Of a stretch of DNA of 64,000 nt, positions 54,469-64,000 are shown piece after piece. Positions within the stretch are counted from its first letter, which is position 1. Every line of letters starts with the position of its first letter. Both the position numbers and the translations under genes were made by a program. Source of the stretch: Ricinus communis (Eukaryota > Streptophyta > Magnoliopsida > Malpighiales > Euphorbiaceae); the NCBI RefSeq assembly GCF_019578655.1, contig NC_063263.1, positions 28,085,001 to 28,149,000 on the forward strand, given 5' to 3'. The notes beneath the pieces were generated by a model that was given only the letters and a program-made list of their open reading frames with translations, did no database searches and had not been told where the DNA came from.

Positions 54469-57400
54469 GTTGGTAGTCCCAATAGTTATAGGTTAAACAA
54501 CGATTGATTTTATTTTGGAAGGTGATGAGAAAAGATTTAGGGTTTGACAAGCCTTGATCCCATTCTAAAAGATAGAGAACCTTTATAATATGGCAAGTAG
54601 AATAAGAGGGATCATGTTTTATATCTTCATTTATGAAGTATTTAAATTTTGCCGAGGTGGTATATTCTAGTATCACCTCACAATAAGATTGTGGTTTTGA
54701 AAGATTCCAAGGTTTAAAATGTCAACCTTTGGAAAAAAATTAAAATTACTATCAATGAATTTTTATTGTATAAACCTTCTTCCATCATAACAATATTTTG
54801 GAAGTTCCTTTTACAAAAAAACTTAGAATTTTTCTCTTTTTGATTAGGGAAGAACAACCTGGGTGTTTGGAAAAATTATTTTTAATTTTGTTTTGCGAAT
54901 CTTATTGAGAAAAGTGGTTCTTAAGAAATTTTTTTTCGAAGTCTAAAATAAGGCTAAGTTCAAAAGTTATAACTAATGCCTTTTGCAACGGGTGAATGAG
55001 TTCAGGTTGTTTAGTAAGATACTCAAGCCATGTTTGGACTTATTATTATTTTGGGGATGAGGAAGAGGCACTCGTTTGAGCACCTTCCTTATTTGTCACT
55101 ACTCAATCCATGAAGTTATTAGTTGAGCAGATGAGATGGGTTTTATGTTTAGGATTTTTTTAAGGTTTTTATTTTATTTTAATTTGAACCGCTTTTCCTT
55201 TATTTTTCAAACCATTCATCTGTTTTGTAGAAATTCTCGAATTAGAAATCTGGAACTATATTTTTATCTCCTTTGATAAATTCTATTTTAAAATCAAAGG
55301 TTGAAAGAATAGCTTACCATCTAGCAAAAATATGTTTTGATGCAATATTTTGAATATTCTTTTGTAAAATTTCTTTAGCAGATTTACAATCAACTTGAAG
55401 TATAAAAATTTGGATTGAGCAAATCACTTTGAGATTTCTGGATGTAGATGACAATGCTCATGATTTCTTTTTCAAGAGTGGAATAATTTTTCTTGCAATC
55501 ATTCCAATGTGCATAAGTGAATTGGATGATACATTCATATCCATTTTGTATTTGTTTTACGATTCCTCCATACTCTATATTTGAAGCATCAGTCTCTATT
55601 ATTTTTGGTAGAGTAGGATCCGCTAGGTGAAGGCAAGGGATTTCTAAGACTAAGGTTTTAGTTTTTTTTCAACAATTTTAGTATGCTCGTCCATTCAGGA
55701 TACTAGAATTTTCTTGAGCCTATCATGTAAAGGTTTAGCTAAGAGATTTAAATTAAGACAAATGTTTATCATATAATTTAAACTCATTAGAGATCTTTGC
55801 AATTGCTTTTTATCAAGAAGTTTATCAGATAATTTATTTGCAAACTCCAAATACCATTCTATTGGAGTTTCATTCCTATGTGATGTAGTTTCCTAAAAGT
55901 CATATTTTTGTATGGAATAGGACCACTTTGGCTTTGGATACCACCAAGTAGTTTTTCTTATTATATAAAAAAATGTTTCCAAGTGTTTAAAGTGTTGTTC
56001 TATAGACTCTAAAAATACTAAAACAATGTATATATAAACCAAACATAAATTTAAATAAGTAAATTTTTTTTCATTATTCTTTAGAATTCAGAAGGGGCAT
56101 TTTTTAAATCAAAAGTTATTATATTCTATTCAAACTATCTACATGGGACTATGAATGGGGTTTTATATCTATCTTTGTGTTTTAACAATTTTTGAAAATA
56201 TAAAAGCTTTATACGATTTTTATAACAGATCTTTTATATTGGGAATAGGGTACGTAATATATTTTAATGCCTTATTTAGGAGTTTATAATTGATCACTAG
56301 CCTAGGAGCCCCCTTTTCGATCTAAAATTTTTTATTCACTTAAAAGGCTGCACAAGACTAAGGTGACTTGGATTTTGAGATCTTTTTGTAAAAGTTCTTG
56401 AATTTCTTTCCTATATTATTGTTCTACTTCGGCATTGATCTAAATAGGTCTAGCTTTCATAGGAATGTTTCTTTCATTAAAGTCAATTGCATATAGTAAG
56501 TTTACCATATATTATTTTCTATTCCAAAAGGTATTTGGTAAATCAGCACAAATTTCATTTTCGATTTTCGTTTGAAAATTAAGAATTTCTTTTTCTGTAC
56601 TAGGCTATTTTGGAGTTGTTGCTTAATTTTTTATAGGAATATATTTTATTTTAGATGTAATAATTTAGTTTCTTTTCTTTTTACCAGCAAATTAATCTTA
56701 TTTTTATAAATGAAATATGCTTTTAGAATATTAAGATTTCTTCCTTGTAGTTTTTTTATGAAAGAATAGAAGACCTTTTCTTTTTTTGATTTTAAAGTAT
56801 ATACCACCATTGTTTACAGAATAAGGAGTTATTAAGTTTAAGAATGGTGTTCCCAAAATTATATTATGATGGATGTTGGAAATAATTAGAGTTTTTTTTT
56901 TTAAATTTTATATCCTCTATTTTCTATATATGCTTTAGTTTTATATTTTATGTTCATTTTAGATTTGTTTGCTGTTGATAGTTTTTCTTTTATTTTTTCT
57001 AAGACTTTTTTTAGGACAAGACTTTCTTTAATACAACTGAGATTTGCTCCTATATCAAATAAGACACGTATCCGCCCTAAAATCTTTTGAAAAACAAGAG
57101 TGATTTTAATAAGATAGTATCTAGAGGTTATTTATTTTAGTACAGAAAGAAAATATTTTGGAATTCACTCAAATATTTTCAATGTTTTGGCTTTCCTCGC
57201 TTTTTTCATCTTCTGATGTTTTTGAAGATTCATCATGTTATATAAGAAGAAGCTATTTAATCTTGTTATCTTCTTCATGTTTTTATTTTATTTATTTTAT
57301 TTCTTTAATATCTTTTTATAATTCTTAAATAGTTACCACTCGATATTGTTTCTTTCTTTCAAGGATTTTTGTGAAATCATCGATGTTGGTTTTAGCCTGA

Positions 57401-58479
57401 GGTATTTTAAAAGTAGTTGCTTCTGGTTTATCTTCTAAAGATCTTAAAAAGCTAATCTAGGTATTCTTTTTAGATTTTTGTGTTTTTAATATGTTTTATG
57501 ATCTTATGAACTGATTCTTAGTATTTAGTTAAGAAATTTATCTAGTTTTTAGAGTCACTTTGTTCGCTTATTGGAAACTTAATCATCGTTTTAGATTTCT
57601 TCATTAGAGAATTCTGATGCATAGGTTTGAAGAAGAAGAAAGGCTTCTAATTTTGCTAAAGTTCCTTTGCCCAAGTTTAGTTCTTGTAATTATCTTTTTG
57701 TCGCTACAGTACTTTGTATAGTGCCCTTGTTTTTATTACATTTAAAACAAGTGATGTCTTGTAATTTTAGTTTTGTAGTTCTTACATAGAGTTTTACTTA
57801 TTTTATTTTATTTTTGATGGTTTGTTATAGTAAGATTCATTTACAGTTTGTTTCTACTAGGGTAGTATCTTGATTTCTTTTATACTTTTTATAAGAATTT
57901 TTTTTTTATTTTTTTTCACCACAAATTTCCAGAATATTTATTATAAGTTGTTTAAAATCTATATCAAATTATCAATAAAAAGATCTAAGTTCCTTGGTCT
58001 TTTTCATTTTCCATTTTAAATGTTTTTGTAGTTTTAAATCTTGGCATATTTTAAGACCTTCCTTTTGGGTGAAACTTACCAGTTCTATGTAGGTCAAGTT
58101 GTTATAATCAATTCTATGGGTTTCAAAAGTTTCTTTGATTCTATTCCTAACATTTTCCAGGAGGACCGGGAATCCTACTAGGAACTTTTCTTTCCAAAAG
58201 GTTGATTTGAATCCTCTCTGAGCATTACTCTAGTGAGGAATGTAGTTTCATACTATTAGAAATCACTTAGCTTTTTATATCTTAAGTTGGATAATAGTTT
58301 TGCATTTTTATCCTTAAGATACAAAGGGTCTCCAATGAAGTGGAAAGGAAATGGTATCAAGGTGCTTACGACATCCTAGATAACCTATCAAAGTTCATCT
58401 CGGACTGGTTTACCAGATTCATCTACCTAGATTGCATTTAAGATGTCTACGTGTTTACTAGGGGTCAAGTGGTGATCCC
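54469..58479 (-). mobile_element. Second endogenous pararetrovirus copy, older and more decayed
   Basis: Minus-strand traces appear in the same order as segment B. The capsid region lies at about 58400-57900, a zinc-knuckle trace CFKCNKNKG at about 57760-57735, and a protease trace at about 57060. RT shows the LKNAPSEFQ-type block at about 56110-56070, with RNase H at about 55640-55250 (ILSTFDFKIEFIKGDKN). The distal ORF is at about 54900-54428 (CHIIKVLYLLEWDQ, YWDYQQA). The movement protein and leader are missing: the 5' end is cut by repeat B3 at 58480. Stops are dense throughout. Confidence 0.75.
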
Positions 58480-59553
58480 TGTTGGTAATTGATTTTAAAA
58501 CATAAAAAAAGGTGCAACGTAAGCAAAATAAGAATTTCAATCCCCACCAAGGTTCTCATTGATGTAAAGTAATCATAACATACAAAATAAGCAAAAGATG
58601 GAGAAGGATTACAAAGGGAGTATGCTGCCAATTTCAAAGAGTGCTTCTAGCTTTGTTGATTCTTGATTCTTCAAAGATGATTGATGCACTTAGAAGCACT
58701 CAAACGATTAGTCTTTTTTGGTGATCAGCACAAGTTTCTAGGCAAATATCTCATTAAATAACTTTTAAGAGATCAAGAAGAGGTGTAGGAGAATGAATGC
58801 CAGTTACAAGCATAGAAGATGAATCAATTAATCTTATTGATCGATTCATCTAGAGTATTCTTCTCAAGAAAATATTTTTCTCATCAAAGACATCAATCGT
58901 AATAGCTTGCCGTACCATACACATCTCTATATATATGGCCTTTTAGTTAAAGTCCTTAAAGGTTTAGAATTTCTACAGAACCCTAACTTACTTTAAGTTG
59001 GACTTTGTTATCCTAAATAGACTTTAATTAATATATGAACTAATCTATGGATAATAAACCCATCATATACCCATTATACAAGGCCTATTAGCTTTTAATT
59101 AATTAACCTTTAATTAGGCCAAATATATATAAGCTTAAGCGCAATGCTTAAAACCTTATTTTAATCCTAACTTAAAGTCTATTTGTATGTGATCTAAAAG
59201 GTTTCTAACATGTTGAAAATGAATATCAATTTTAATTCTCTAGTTTAACTTAATCCATATTTATAAATCAAGATTGGCATCTAACAATGCATCATGACCA
59301 CCCAAATGTGCGTGAATGATTAAGGTGCTTTAATCAACCTTTGCAGGGAACAATCATACAATGTAATTCAATCCTTTCATTTTACTTTTATCCCAATTGA
59401 TTCATAGAGTATGGATGCAAGTATCAATTCTATAATTCAACCAATTATATTTATTCTTGATAATGACATATAACATTTTGAATAAAATCTATGAAACATT
59501 TTACATAATCTTCATTCGTACAATTTTGGCCAAGGATTTCCATGTTAGATCAT
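58480..59553 (-). repeat. LTR-like repeat B, copy B3, 5'-truncated by a Tat LTR
   Basis: The minus strand matches B2 from AATCCTTG...GAAGATTATG to the end. Its 3' end reads CAATTACCAACA, so the family probably ends in CA. A TATA-like CATATATATAGAGATG lies near 58935. The missing 5' half should lie beyond the Tat element, outside the window. Confidence 0.7.
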
Positions 59554-61505
59554 TGTGGCTAGCAGTTTCAAGCGTGCACCCAAGTGTCTTTAGTGACTAC
59601 AACACTGTAAGGCTTTTCAACCTAATCGGGAACACGCTAACTAGTCATTGAGACTAGCGCGGTGATGGGAGTCACCACCCGGGTAATCACCAGGACACTT
59701 TTACTAATGAGTGGCGTTTCTCAGATTCCATAAGGAAGCTTATGCCAAAGAGTCCAAAGATGGATTCGGAAGCCAAATTCCCAATTATATGTTATGCTTT
59801 TGATTTCTAGCCTGATGAGGCCCAGTTAGTGTGATCCTAGTTCTAATTAAGTCCAAGCCTTAACTAAGCATGCTAAAGCCTGCTGAGTCTACTTAGATTT
59901 TACGGTTTTGGGCCCAGTTAATGTTGATTACCCTATTAGACTACTAGATTCATGTTAGGTCTAGTTTTAAGCCTAAGTCTATGTGACCCATCTTAATTAA
60001 TCAATTATATAATCATATATTTAATTAACTATACAATATACAAAATAAACAATATAAAGCGGAAAGTGAAACCTAATTATTACAACCTAGCCTACAACTA
60101 AGATTGCGAAAAGGAAAGACCTAAAAACAATACAGTAGCCAAAATACATAAAAAAATGCCAAAAAATAAGAAAAAATAGGAGGCTAGCTTGAATAATTGA
60201 TCGACTAAGGTTTTCAGGCAAATTTTCATCAGTACAATTTTGCATCTCTAGAGTCGAATTTCACACGTACAAATATTAAAATCGATTAGAATAAAAGGAA
60301 ATAGGATAAAAGCATTAAAAATAAAAGTGATAGAAGTCAATTGAACAATCAAAATCCTAAATTGATAAAAACCCTAAGTGTAGTAGACTAACAGATGGCA
60401 TATTCAATCAAGAGAATCTTTTTTAACAAGTTTAATTACCTAATTATAATAGAAAAAATAAATTTAAATATTAATCCTATAACATGTTTCTAATTAGATC
60501 TAAAACCCTAATTGGAAAAACATCAGATTTCAATATCCTAAATTCTTATTATCAAAATCAAACCCAATAATCATGCACATTTATTACGAATCCTAATTTA
60601 ATCATACTTATCATAAATCAAAATCCTAATCATGTTTCTAAAAGTAAATAACAAAAGAGGAATGAAAGAACCCATTTTATGATGATGGTGAATGTATGAT
60701 TGAAGGAATCCTCAGGTTGTCACCGTGAATGTTGGGTCTACAAGTCTCAGGCGATAAGGATGCAGTTGAGTTGAAGACCGGGTAGGAATCTAGTGCTAGA
60801 TCTGGTGTAGAGAAACCTTTTGTCGATTTAAAACTAGTTTCCAAAAACAGGTTCTTTCTTCAGTGGTTTGTTTCCTAAAATTATTCTTTCTTAAGTGGCT
60901 TGAATCCTCTAATATCAACTAAGAATGATAGTGTTTTTCTTTATTTTCTCTCTGTATTTTCTTTCTCAATGACTCTCAAGTGTCGATCTCACTTATTACC
61001 AATTATGAGTTCTTGATTCCCCCCCAAAATCCTAAACACCTCTTTCTATTTATAGAGGTAGGGTTTCAAGGGAAACCCTAAAGGAAAAGATAGATTTTAG
61101 GAATATATCGATAAATATTCCATTTTATTTTTAAAATTTAAATAATTATCAATAAAAATGATGATTATAGTTAAGGAAACCTCTTATAATCTATATTTAG
61201 ATGTGAAATCCTCACAAAAAATGATGTCGGAGTGCAAAAACCTAATCGGCTCTATATAGAGGGAGCTTTGAAAATTATGATTAGGTCCCTGAATTTATAA
61301 AACTACTATTTTGACCTTTAAACTTAATTTTTTGATAATTAGGTTGAAATTGAGTTTAAAAAGGTAATTCTAGTTGGATTAACCTCGACCCTAACCTTGG
61401 ATTTGCTTATCCTTCACCTCGTGAGACCCGATAATTAGTAACTTTCATCATATAGGGTTTTCTGTTTTTTCTTTGATATTTAGATCTAGAAAAGGGGTGC
61501 AGACA
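59554..61505 (-). repeat. Tat-lineage 3' LTR (minus strand), 1952 bp
   Basis: On the minus strand it begins TGTCTGCACCCC and ends AGCCACA. It matches 31116-33150 and 34307-35491. It is preceded on the minus strand by a polypurine tract (CAAATCAGGGGCAGC, 61520-61506), so it is the 3' LTR of an element whose interior lies to the right. A TATA box CTCTATAAATAGA is conserved at about 61058-61046. Confidence 0.75.
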
Positions 61506-61520
61506 GCTGCCCCTGATTTG
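61506..61520 (-). promoter_or_regulatory. Polypurine tract of the Tat element
   Basis: The minus strand reads CAAATCAGGGGCAGC directly before the LTR start TGTCTGC. This orients the element. Confidence 0.6.
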
Positions 61521-61654
61521 TTAAAATTTATAAGCATGCAAATGCATTAAATAAATAGAGATAAATCATAGACATCAAGGATACGGTAAAAGCCTATGTG
61601 AGTTGTAGATGCCACGGGTCATAAGCTCAAACTTTGATTATTAATTTGATGTGT

Positions 61655-61782
61655 GGGCTATGCCCACTTGAGTTAGGGACTTCGCCTGCTCAGGTTGAGA
61701 CCTTCATGTACATTTTGGGAACTACGTCCATTGGAATTGGGATCCATGCCCAGGGAATTGGGAGCTATGCTCGTTCAATTGG
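61655..61782 (+). repeat. ~21-bp degenerate minisatellite
   Basis: Six units of about 18-23 bp of the type GGGCTATGCCCACTTGAGTTA, GGGAACTACGTCCATTGGAAT and GGATCCATGCCCAGGGAATTG. It lies in the Tat interior, upstream of the antisense PMD gene. Confidence 0.7.
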
Positions 61783-62232
61783 TGATTGCAAAGACTTTCC
61801 TCTCGCTATTTTCCATTCTAAGAAATAATTTGTCGTTTCAAGTCAATTTAGGTTCAATTCTTGCCTTGGCGGTATAATTTGATTTGTTTTGATGCTTTTC
61901 AGAAGCTATACTAGCATTTGGCCTGTCCAGGAACTTTTGTTGGGTCAAGGACCAAACTTTTAATTTTTCTAGAAATTCCCCCTCAGGGTGTCAATCGGGC
62001 TTCTATGTGTCTTTTGCAAACTTGTCGTAACATTTTGGACTAAAACTTGATTCTAATAGGCCGGGAACCTAAAATGATTATTTTTGCCCCTTTCTTAGGA
62101 CATACATATAGGCTTATGTCCATATTCTTTCTTCACCTTATCCATTTTCTTTGTTTTCTCTTTAAAGCTCTTTTTGTTCTTCATTTGATTTCTCACTCAA
62201 TTCTTAACCGTTTTCTACAAAATCAGTCATAA

Positions 62233-63962
62233 AATGGCAAGTTCTTTTAGATTTGCTGGACGCACCTCAATCGCACCAAATTAGAGATTTTCTGCCTTGT
62301 TTTTCTACCAAAATGACCTTAGGCTTGTGAAAGAAGAGGAGATTCCTCTTCTAGTAAAATTGAACACCAATCGCGCTGTTCAAGCCGTCGAAGACGTAAT
62401 TTCCTAGCTTAAACTTCATTTTCTATGATTTAGAAACTTGGTATGCATTTTATTTACTTGAAATACATGAAAAATTGCAAGAAAGTAAGAATAATTTTGG
62501 AACCCTAGCCTATAGAGCTGATTGGCTCTACATATTGCAAATTGGTTAAAACAGCCGAATAAAGGTTTTTTATTTTGCAAAAAAATACCACCAAATAGAC
62601 GTATACTTACCTCTTTGATGTCCTTTTATAAGGTGTGATGTTTAAATACCTGTTCTTTACCTTCCAAGATGATATGGTATCCATCCGATTCGTCGGGAAT
62701 TTCTATGGCGCGATTGAGTGGTTTGATGATCTTCCTAGCTCAGTTCAGGCCATGATTGGGGATATCGAGTTTCCTCGGTTTATGGCCACACTTCCCTCGA
62801 TTACTAGGAGGGTTGATCACACTTCAGTCTATGCTTTGCTTGATAGGTGGATGGATATGACTCAAACCTTCCACACTCCAATTAGTGAGCTGACTCTCTC
62901 TCCCCTTTCATTTTCTACTATTACTGGCATCGATTTCTCTAGCACTCCTGTGCCCTTCGATGATGTGATCCACCATCAGGGTTCTGGTGCCCGATGCTTC
63001 ATCATCGACTTACTCGGGTTCTTGCAGATGTTCAAGAACATAATGCATTGCTTACCAGTACATCCTTCTCTAATACCGGGGCTTTAGTCCTTAGAATGCT
63101 CAAGAAGTTGACTAGATGGCCCAAGCTTTTCTAGTGTACCTTTTTAGTATGATCTTGTTCAATGACATGGGAAACTTACTAAACTTTCATTATCTAGCTC
63201 CTCTATGGGACTTAGACTAGGTCTCTTCTTACGACTAGGGCTCTGCGGCTCTCGAATATCTATATCATTAGATGGATGTCACGGTGCACGGTAGTAATAG
63301 GATTTGCGGCTTTTGGCACATGATCCACGTAAGTTGTGCTCTGACTTTTTTTCTTCAATTCCCTTTTTATACAAATATTATTCATTCTAACACTTTGTTC
63401 TATGGGTTTAGGCCTTGGAGATCAGCCTTCTGGTCGGCTCACAACCCATCTACACTTCATAGGCTTTTCCTCGCCTATGCCACTAGGGTTTGAGCAGGGC
63501 TGTCACAGGTTCACGTGCACTAAATGTGGGTTAACAGCCTAAACTGGGACATGGAAAATACAATTCATTAGTTATATTCATACCTTATTTATATTATTAC
63601 TTACCTTTTATGGTTCATAGATTGGTTGGGAGCCTTATATGCTATCCGCCGCTAACCTCGAGTAGAGGAGGGTACTACTGGCAAGGCCTGCCTGTCGGGC
63701 TTGGTATCTCAGTAAGAGGATTTACAATTGGAAGCAAGGTCCCAGCAGGCATTGAGTCCTTTTATCTCCTCTACTTTCCATGTTCCGGATGATGGATCTT
63801 GCTGGGGAGGAGCTAGTAGAGTGCTTGAATGGGTATGATGAGCTCGATGACCTTACCATCCGATCCTGGATAAGGAACTACACCTTGTTCATCTCTCAAC
63901 TACTGGAGAATTTAATCTTGGTGATGATGCCATTATTCAGGAATTTTCTTAGATTCTCTTAG
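62233..63962 (+). pseudogene. Plant mobile domain (PMD) gene, antisense within the Tat element, intron-bearing, decayed
   Basis: Starts at the ATG at 62233-62235 (MASSFRFAGRTSIAPN) and continues FFYQNDLRLVKEEEIPLLVK ... AVQAVED to about 62396. An intron with GTAATTTCC...TTTATAAG (about 62397-62633) is likely. A 150-codon open stretch (62635-63087) then carries the PMD core: DDMVSIRFVGNFYGAIEWFD, LLDRWMDMTQTFHTPISELT, TITGIDFSSTPVPFDD. After a frameshifted part, GSAALEYLYH is followed by GFWHMIH (63303-63328), a second intron (63329-63411, GTAAGT...TTTAG), and further fragments to 63962. PMD proteins occur in plant genes and transposable elements. At least three stops or frameshifts break it. 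It runs opposite to the adjacent LTR. Confidence 0.75.
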
Positions 63963-64000
63963 AGTTTTTTCTTCATGTATTTCTATTTTATTAATTTATT

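Noticed and set aside
59457..59651. Short plus-strand open frame
   Set aside because: Spans the junction of repeat B3 and the Tat LTR; both parts are non-coding repeat sequence.

Overview
This is a eudicot-type plant nuclear window. It is AT-rich and intron-bearing, and it is dominated by plant transposable elements and integrated plant pararetrovirus DNA. The species cannot be named from the sequence. The only gene that looks like a host gene is a serine carboxypeptidase (peptidase S10) on the minus strand. Seven phase-consistent exons lie between 20576 and 9484, and the exons for the catalytic Asp and His are not found downstream in the window.

Layout. 1-3678 holds the 5' part of a decayed Ty1/Copia element on the minus strand (RT, integrase, protease, gag, PBS, 5' LTR at 3404-3678). 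About 4030-5040 is copy B1 of a dispersed LTR-like repeat. About 5640-8370 is a Gypsy-type LTR derivative whose LTRs and interior are built from three different short tandem repeats. 9484-20576 is the carboxypeptidase; its introns carry an AT-rich repeat family, a ~190-bp tandem array and a 5'-truncated LINE. 21437-25700 is a broken MuDR-type (MULE) transposase gene, split by a 1.47-kb non-autonomous CACTA element (22485-23953, TSD AGT).

26566-54463 is one old Sirevirus-like Copia element, recognised from its two divergent LTRs and a 5-bp target duplication TGCTT. It was later loaded with other DNA: a collapsed Tat-lineage Gypsy element (31116-35491), an LTR-like repeat B2 (38081-39749) and, inside its 3' LTR, a CACTA-like element (40633-53771). 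That CACTA was in turn opened by an 11-kb florendovirus/petuvirus-like endogenous pararetrovirus cluster (41797-52884), flanked by a 166-bp duplication that looks identical on both sides. A second, more decayed pararetrovirus copy lies just right of the Copia (54469-58479), and the Copia seems to have inserted into its distal ORF. The window ends with repeat B3 (minus), interrupted by a Tat-type 3' LTR (59554-61505, minus). Inside that element an antisense, intron-containing plant-mobile-domain (PMD) gene runs on the plus strand (62233-63962).

No element appears fully intact. Every pol or viral polyprotein examined carries stops or frameshifts. The value of the window is its layered insertion history, the rearranged viral cluster with CpG-decay differences between copies, the antisense PMD gene of the Tat element, and the carboxypeptidase gene that has lost, or very distantly separated, its catalytic 3' exons.
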